A model generated the notes under the pieces. That model was not told the origin of the DNA. It saw nothing but the letters and a program-made list of their open reading frames with translations, and made no database searches. The position numbers and the translations under genes were made by a program. Below are positions 57,971 through 64,000 of a stretch of DNA of 64,000 nucleotides, piece after piece (position 1 is the first letter of the stretch; every line of letters begins with the position of its first letter). The DNA comes from Cristatella mucedo (lineage: Eukaryota > Bryozoa > Phylactolaemata > Cristatellidae), in contig WPIO01000170.1 in assembly GCA_009760855.2 (NCBI GenBank), forward strand, positions 359,501-423,500, read 5' to 3'.

Positions 57971-58354
57971 ATGCATTCATTAAAAAAATCACTTGAATCG
58001 ATTAATCGGAGCCAATTAACCACGATAGACGACTGCATAGACATATTGCGTTATCTATTAGTGCAAACGAGTATGGATTAAAAATGTTGCGGAGCAGAAA
58101 AAGCATGGCGAGTGGTTCGCACTTTCGCTAGTTGCCAGACATGTGCGCGCGCGTGCACGTCAGCACGCTCTGGCGCGCCGGTGGACGTTGCTACAAAAAG
58201 AAGCGGTGCAGAATGAGTTGGGAATCACTCCTCGAAATCTGTTTCTCTGACACGATAAATGAATTATCAAAAAAAAATTCTGCTTTTGCCGACGAGCTGC
58301 AAGCAAGCGCTCAGCGGCTAGATGAACTGGGATGCCCCACTGCCTTCGTATGCC

Positions 58355-58505
58355 AGCTTTGTACGGCTACAATAGTCTAGTCAAGACGGAGCGTGGGCAG
58401 CTTCGTAGGGCTACAATAGTACAGCTATGTGCAGCTACAATAGTATAGCTATGTGCTGCTACAAAAGTAAAGCCGCGTACGGCTACGTACGGCAACAATA
58501 GTCTC
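58355..58505. repeat. Short minisatellite with GGCTACAATAGT core
   Basis: The core, with minor changes, recurs at about 58365, 58409, 58433, 58457 and 58490, mostly separated by GTACAGCTATGTGC-like linkers. Confidence 0.75.
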
Positions 58506-58884
58506 GTCAAGAGAATCGACGAGCTTTTCAGCCCAACTACTCAGCCCAACCGCCGCGACCCTGATCCTGAACAGAGATAAAAAAAAATGACCGACCTTGT
58601 AGGCGGTAACCAGCGTAAAACTATACATTTCAGTTAATTGTCAACGAGATCAGTTGCTTAAATTATACTCCTCGACAGTATCTACGTCTGTAACACCGCA
58701 GCGCCTCTAAGCGGACTCGGCGGAAGTGTTACTGGGGAGCTTCTCGCAGCGCATTCTCCGCCGATGCGAGTTCGGTGAAAATACACTAGCGGGCGGAATC
58801 CATGTCAAGCAATGACGAAAACGCGTCTGAATCATAGCTGGGATATTAAGACAGACTGGGAATGAAATGTAATTAAAGTTAATA

Positions 58885-59030
58885 TACCTCCGTCTATAAC
58901 TCAACTCCTCAGAACCTCAAGGTCTAAGCACGTACTACTCAGGAGAGTTTACATACATCGCATTCAGGGCCTACGATGCAGCTTTCGGCGATCATACGGT
59001 AGCCAATCTACTTTGTCTTGAATAGTATTT
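58885..59030 (-). mobile_element. L2-like LINE 3' tail (second tail type, diverged)
   Basis: TACCTCCGTCTATAACTC, AAGGTCTAAGCACGTACTAC and GATCATACGGTAGCCAATCT blocks correspond to 38.89-39.00 kb in the same orientation, with many substitutions. Confidence 0.6.
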
Positions 59031-62000
59031 ACAGTTACTTGCCGCTTTGCTAAACCTCTGTAAAGCACTTGACTCACAGAGTTAACCTCAGGCGGCTTTT
59101 AAGTAAAATAGCGAGCCCCTTCCAAGCACCCGACAGCCAGCGCGTAATGCACACCGCGTTTCCTAGCGCGATGGAAAATTTGGCAGCAGCAAGCGCCAAG
59201 TGCGACAGCGCTCTACGGCTGCTTGCGACTGAGCGTCGTCAAGTGATCTGACAGGAGGACGCTTGGGATGCTGCGATTCGGAAAATGTCAAGCGCCAGAT
59301 AGTCCAGACGTAGCGAAGACCGGCAATCCCATGCGTCCTTCAACCATCCAGCACACGACGATTTTAAAGACTCTGTGTTGGAAGAGCTTTCGCCGCACAA
59401 TCGAGCAGTTCGTTTCAAAGCACTCTTTGGCCCAACTCTTCTCTTCCCCCCCCCCACCCACCCGCGCGTTGCAATAGAAAACGCGATTGCCTGGCTACGC
59501 CTCCTGTTACGCGCATGCGCGCGAGCGCGCGAGCGCGCGAGCGAGCGTTAGAATCGGCGTCTGACTACTCCCGTCGGCATGCCGATTCGAAAGGATGCAG
59601 AGCTGCTTCTAGGAAATGGAATGTAAACACTTGAGCCCGGTAAACAGATGCAGCCGCTTGCACCATTTGCCGGCGGCGACGAATTAACCTGCTATCCTGC
59701 GGCGGTGGCTCGCGGCTTGAGCTGGACAACACGCTACGCTATAATTTTATAGCCGTGAGAAGAATTCAGTTTCGCATTAATTCCTCTTGAATTTCATCAC
59801 AGCTGCTTCCGCGTTTATCGGAGCGCTCGGCGGTGTCTTTCCACTGTCTGGCCGCCGTCGAGGGCTTAGTCAGCACTTGTGGTCACTGTAAAACGTTGGC
59901 TTTTGATGGCATTCCGCCGTTCAGTCCAAAAACCATTTGCAAGCAGTGACGGTGACTCACTGAGAGTGCGCATTTTCATCAAGTCACCGAGCCCTCTGCT
60001 ATGTCCATGTAAATGCATTGCTGAACCAGCTCCCGCTAGCTAGGGAAATCGGAAGGCGGTAAGAAATGGAGATCGGAAGGAAGAGAAAAATAATCGGACA
60101 GTGGGCTGTCACTCGCTTCATAAGAGGCCTTTTTTAAAAGCACCGCTGACCGTGGAGGCGGGCCCTGGTTGAGTAGTAAGGACAATGAGCGGCACGTGCG
60201 CGATGGACAATGCGAGCGCGTGGCTAAGGCACGTGACGTTCGCAGCTTCAAGGCTACTAAATCAGTTCTTCTAAGTCAGGCGGCGTCGAATCGTTGTATG
60301 CGACGAAAGACCTTCAACTTTTTTTGTCAACGCATCCTCCTTTACTCGGGGAATGAGCGTTTTACTAAAGGTTTTCATAGTGTGGAGCATGTCAACCGAC
60401 AGTTTTGATGAAATCAATAATACAACGGCCCCTAGCGCACTCTTTCGCTTCTTATCAAGCATGTGTACGGTGTCATGAAAGGGATTCAGTTCTCCGAAGG
60501 CGCTACGCAAGCGCTTTTTCATTAGTATCAGTTTTACATCCGTTGCTTTTCTTATGTTACATGGCTCAAACGGCCATTGTCAGAATCCACACCGGTAGAC
60601 GAACGTGTTTTTGTCTCCGTCTTTAATTCTTACGGACGCGTTTATCGCGAATACATTGGCCCGCTTTCACTTTCAAGTGGTCTTCGAATGTTTACTCTCG
60701 CTTTCTTGATGTCTCTGACTTTCGCTTGCCTTCTACGCTATGACCTGGCCACTTCGCAATGCACTCTACCAGCATAAAGCGGCGGTTCTTCCGTGGTTCG
60801 CAGGAAAAAATATTCGTCGTCATATGCATTGCATCATTGACAATCGTGAAGGCGAGGCTTGGTTCTTCAGCAAGAGAGAGACTCGAAATCCGAGAGGAGG
60901 AAAACACCGGAAGAGATAGGCGAGAGTGAACGCTTATTAGGAGCGGGAGAGCAGCTGCACGAGTCCAGTTCGTACGCGCAGCCTCGTCGCCAGTGGCCAG
61001 GCCGCTATTGCAGCGAAACGAAATCGGCGATGCGCGAAAACCCATCGCAGGCCGACTGGGCGTTGACAGCATAGCGAGTCTAGCCTTGAACTTTGAACTC
61101 GGGCGCGGACGCCGCCGACAGCTGCGTCTTACGTAAGCGAGTGAGTTTGCCAGCCAGCAGTCCCGTCGGTGCAAACATGTGCTAAGCATCGAGGTCGCTT
61201 TCGGTCGTGCTCGCTAAGCGCCACGACACGCAGACGGCGACGGCGGCTCATCGCGCGGGCAAGCCGCAGCTGGCCTCCCCCCCCCCCGAGACGGGCGAGT
61301 GCCGGCGCTCACCCGACAGCCGCACAGCGGTGGTGCTTCGCGGCCGAAGCGCTCGGTCGTAGCTTTCGATCGACGGATCGGAGCTCTTTAGCGTAGGTCT
61401 TCGCCGGAAGCGCGAGTGGCAGCTGCGGTTGAGCGGTATTTCGAGGCCATTACACCGCGGCGTCCAAGAGGGCAGTTATCGCTCTTGCCTGCAGTCGCGT
61501 CCGCGACTTTACCAATATCACTAGCGAGCGCGGCCGCATCTTTTCGGCTCCATGCCTTTCAGAAGTACTAGCAGACTCGCCAAATGCTCCGTCGGCAAAT
61601 GCAGCCAGCGTCCGAGTACCCGAGTACTAGGTTCGGGTAACGTGCTGGTATAGCGCTCAAGGGTAATCAGAAAAATATTTTGACCCGTAATTAATGGCGG
61701 CGACAGCTTGCCTGTGCAAGTGCGGTCAGCGTCGGTATCTAGCGTGCAGCAATGCAGCCCTCTCGCTTCGGCGCGCTACACGTATGCGAATGCAAGTGCT
61801 GAAACCTTTTGTGGAGCATGTAGTTCGCTGGGCGTGCGGTTCATCTGTAGGTGCTCGGCGGAAAACTCAATGTTCAGCTTTCAGGCGATCGTGCTTAACG
61901 ACCAATTACTCCGGCAGCGGGCGATCCTCTAGTGCAATCTGTAAGCGGGGACGGTAAGCAGCGACAAAGGCTCTTCTGCCGCCATATACATGAGGCACTG

Positions 62001-62340
62001 TACTCGTCTGATCTCTAATTTGCTCTTACTTTGCAACTCAAAATTGAAATCGAGACGCCTCCATGGGCCAACGGACGTGCGAAACGCACTGCTTTTTTTC
62101 AGAGTGCGTAAAGCGCCAAGAAAATAACAATATCTCTTAGTGTGCCTGCACATTTGTCTTATTATTAAAAGTAGCATTACTAGTATTTTTTCATTCTTTA
62201 TGGGCATCGCTGCAGGGTGAAGAGGTGCTCGTTGGCCAGTCTCCCTCCGAAGGCTTTAGTGCTGCTGAGCTGACCAAAGTGCATTGAAATCTGTAAGACT
62301 TTGTTCGCATTCTGCCGACAGTCATACGATCGATTTCATA
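59031..62340. other. Unassigned sequence with CpG-rich patches
   Basis: Contains (GCGCGCGA)n at 59511-59548, a C run with CCCACCCA near 59446-59462, another C run near 61267-61277, and a CpG-rich segment at about 60.85-61.55 kb. Frames such as 60692-61189 (-) are unassigned. No element is recognised with confidence. Confidence 0.35.
59511..59548. repeat. (GCGCGCGA)n microsatellite
   Basis: Alternating purine-pyrimidine tract of about 38 bases; such a tract can adopt Z-DNA. Confidence 0.85.
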
Positions 62341-62344
62341 ATTA

Positions 62345-62430
62345 AGAACAATTATAAATGTGTTAAGCGCCCTCAGAGAACTTATTATCTTTCTAGGCAC
62401 TTTGCATATGCTGTAAAAGAAGCACGATCA
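62345..62430 (-). mobile_element. L2-like LINE terminal tail
   Basis: AAGCGCCCTCAGAGAACTTA and CTTTCTAGGCACTTTGCATA are the reversed terminal tail. The ATT run is replaced by ATTATAAATG. Confidence 0.75.
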
Positions 62431-62431
62431 A

Positions 62432-62770
62432 ATTATTATCGAACTCTCTCCCAATTTGCTTCATGACAACCCCAGACTTTACCAAATTTAAAAAGAAAAT
62501 TAAAAACGCGTCTATTAATGACAGCATTTACTGGGTCCCTGTGATTCGTTTTTTATGTGCTTATGCGTGCTCACACTGTGCATGCTGCCACTAACCACAC
62601 TTGCATGCCGACCCTGTGCATGTCACCAATAACCATGCTATTCATGTTGTTTATCAAGCATGATACCACTCACCGTTCGATCGTGTTTCCTTTGCAGCAA
62701 ATTTAAAGCGCCTAGAAAGAGTATGAGTTCTCCAAGGGTGCTTTATCAAGTGTACTATTATTATTATTAG
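62432..62770 (+). mobile_element. 5'-truncated L2-like LINE 3' end (ATT-tail subfamily)
   Basis: Starts in the last codons (ACCAAATTTAAAAAGAA, TFKKK in the living family), then GGGTCCCTGTGATTCG, GCACTGTGCATGC-type motifs, and ends with ATTATTATTATTAG. It is the third-longest 3' end of this subfamily in the window. Confidence 0.85.
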
Positions 62771-62774
62771 TTAC

Positions 62775-62930
62775 AGCATGCACAGCATTGACTAGCATAA
62801 CACGGTTAAACGTTACGTTCACAGTGTCGACATGTAAAATATGGTTATTAGTACGATGCGCAGTGTCAGCACGCATAATGCACACAAAGGGCGAGTCGCA
62901 AGAGCCCAGTAAATGTCAATAGGCATAATG
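62775..62930 (-). mobile_element. L2-like LINE tail, middle part
   Basis: GCATGCACAGCATTGACTAG, GTGTCAGCACGCATAATGC and GAGCCCAGTAAATG correspond to the reversed 3' tail at 23.69-23.79 kb and 33.95-34.02 kb. The terminal GCGC segment is missing. Confidence 0.7.
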
Positions 62931-63044
62931 CAGTGCATCTGATTGCACCATCGGCACACCCACCAGCTTGGCGGGCATGGAAAGAACGGCAACTTTGCAG
63001 ACACGCACCATGACCCGAGACAAGCATACAGGGAGACAAAGAGA

Positions 63045-63180
63045 TAGACACGGGGGAGACAGATAGAGCCATGAGAGAGAGAGGGGAGTGAGGGGAGAGA
63101 GGGGAGAGATGGAGCAAGACAGCTAGAGTGAGCGAGTGAGAAAGAGAGAGTGGGTGAAAGTATGGAGCGAAGAATGAATG
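63045..63180. repeat. GA-rich low-complexity tract
   Basis: GAGAGAGAGGGGAGTGAGGG-type purine-rich sequence with decayed periodicity. Confidence 0.8.
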
Positions 63181-63234
63181 CCAAGAAGACGGAGGAAAGT
63201 GAAAGATGGAGGGAGAGTAAACAAATACATGACA

Positions 63235-63355
63235 TTTTTCTAGCCCCCTAAGAGAAATTAATTTGTATCCAGGTGCTTTACATAAGCCTTAGGGCTCGAG
63301 CCCACGACCTTAGTCAATAAAGGCGAGCACCTTACTCCTGATCCAGGAAGAACTG
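63235..63355 (-). mobile_element. tRNA-derived SINE
   Basis: On + it reads TCTAGCCCCCTAAGAGAAAT, CAGGTGCTTTACATAAGCC, reversed B-box GGGCTCGAGCCCACG, and reversed A-box region CACCTTACTCCTGATCC. The spacer is shorter than in the best copies. Confidence 0.8.
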
Positions 63356-63359
63356 CATC

Positions 63360-64000
63360 AAGATGTGGATTCGTCTAGTTACTTGCACAGAGAGGAACGG
63401 CCCTACTTTGCTCCTTCCTCAGTTTCGTCTTAAAGCTTGCAGTAAAACGATTTCATTCACACATCCGCACCATGGTGCGCCAAGACGTCGCCGGCTCGCG
63501 ACCAGCTGGACGCGCCTTGGTGACTACTCGTCGAAAGTGAAGCGCCAGAAACGCTCGCAATATTGCTCGTTGCATGGCTAGCACTCCGTCGCTCCTATCC
63601 AACGAAAGTAGAATCCCGCATGGCATAGAATCATCGCACGTCCGGCTGAACTACGCGTCTCAGTTCTTACACGACTTCATTAGGGGTCTCCCGCCAACGA
63701 AGAGCAAATGGAACAGACGTCTGCGCTACGCCAAAGCTGGATCTGCATAAAAGAAAAAAAGATAAATATAAATATAAAAGAAAAACAGCCACGACAGCCG
63801 CTAGATCATTGCCACGCAAACGCGGGGATTGTTGACACTGTCATCAGGAAAGACGACGAGATAGATCCACCGGCCTCGAGAGTTGAAGCACCAGCTCCAG
63901 CACCGTTGACATTCAACATTCAAGACAAATTCGATTCAACGTCAAGCTACTACATTGGAGAAATACGCGTTTGGAAAGCGATCTGTGTGAGATCGTTCAG
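63360..64000. other. Unassigned sequence at the window edge
   Basis: A short A-rich run near 63.75-63.79 kb; no recognised feature. Confidence 0.35.

Noticed and set aside
60430-60535. Possible further LINE tail (AAGGGATTCAGTTCTCCGAA, GGCGCT)
   Set aside because: The similarity is limited to about 25 bases and the ATT run is missing.

Overview
This is a repeat-dominated eukaryotic window, almost certainly from an invertebrate animal. No frame stays open over a convincing intact gene. The recognisable content is non-LTR retrotransposons of the L2/CR1 type, tRNA-derived SINEs, a hAT transposon relic, complex tandem repeats, microsatellites and CpG-rich low-complexity DNA. The species cannot be named from the sequence. 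LINE tails ending in ATT repeats plus SINEs with a matching tail are common in aquatic invertebrates, but that is only a hint. I found no host protein-coding gene that I could name, no rRNA, no functional tRNA gene and no CRISPR array.

Layout. 1-1.54 kb: one unit of a complex repeat, + orientation, cut by the window edge. 2.4-2.7 kb: a dispersed repeat whose inverted partner is at 24.4 kb. 3.4-4.65 kb: LINE tails and a SINE fragment, - strand. 7.3-8.06 kb: a dispersed repeat and a tRNA-derived SINE. 8.99-18.07 kb: a tandem array of about 1,050-bp units in the orientation opposite to the copy at 1-1.54 kb, built from two unit types (order B-A-A-B-A-B-A) and from submodules of about 190 bp. It ends against a truncated LINE tail. 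18.8-19.9 kb: an unclassified dispersed repeat with relatives at 7.3-7.8, 28.5-29.1 and 30.3-30.6 kb. 21.8-24.2 kb: decayed repeats rich in GGATTGCGGT-like decamers. 24.87-28.33 kb: the longest LINE copy, with endonuclease and reverse transcriptase, broken by stops and frameshifts. 30.58-31.93 kb: a 5'-truncated second LINE. 33.2 and 36.45-38.74 kb: hAT end and hAT body. 38.8-39.3 kb: LINE 3' ends. 45.1-49.1 kb: a CpG-dense island with many simple repeats. 51.65-52.56 kb: a third reverse transcriptase fragment, - strand. 54-64 kb: more SINEs, LINE tails, two further GC-rich stretches and strong hairpins.

How the parts relate. The SINE 3' tail and one LINE 3' tail are clearly related (34 of 41 positions identical in one pair). 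This is the arrangement expected if the SINEs were mobilised by that LINE's reverse transcriptase. All LINE and hAT coding regions seen here are disabled. The least explained object is the nested tandem array with its inverted copy at the window edge. Its long, internally repetitive, oppositely oriented blocks recall foldback-type transposon arms, but no transposase or termini were found, so this remains a hypothesis. Identities and boundaries were judged by eye.
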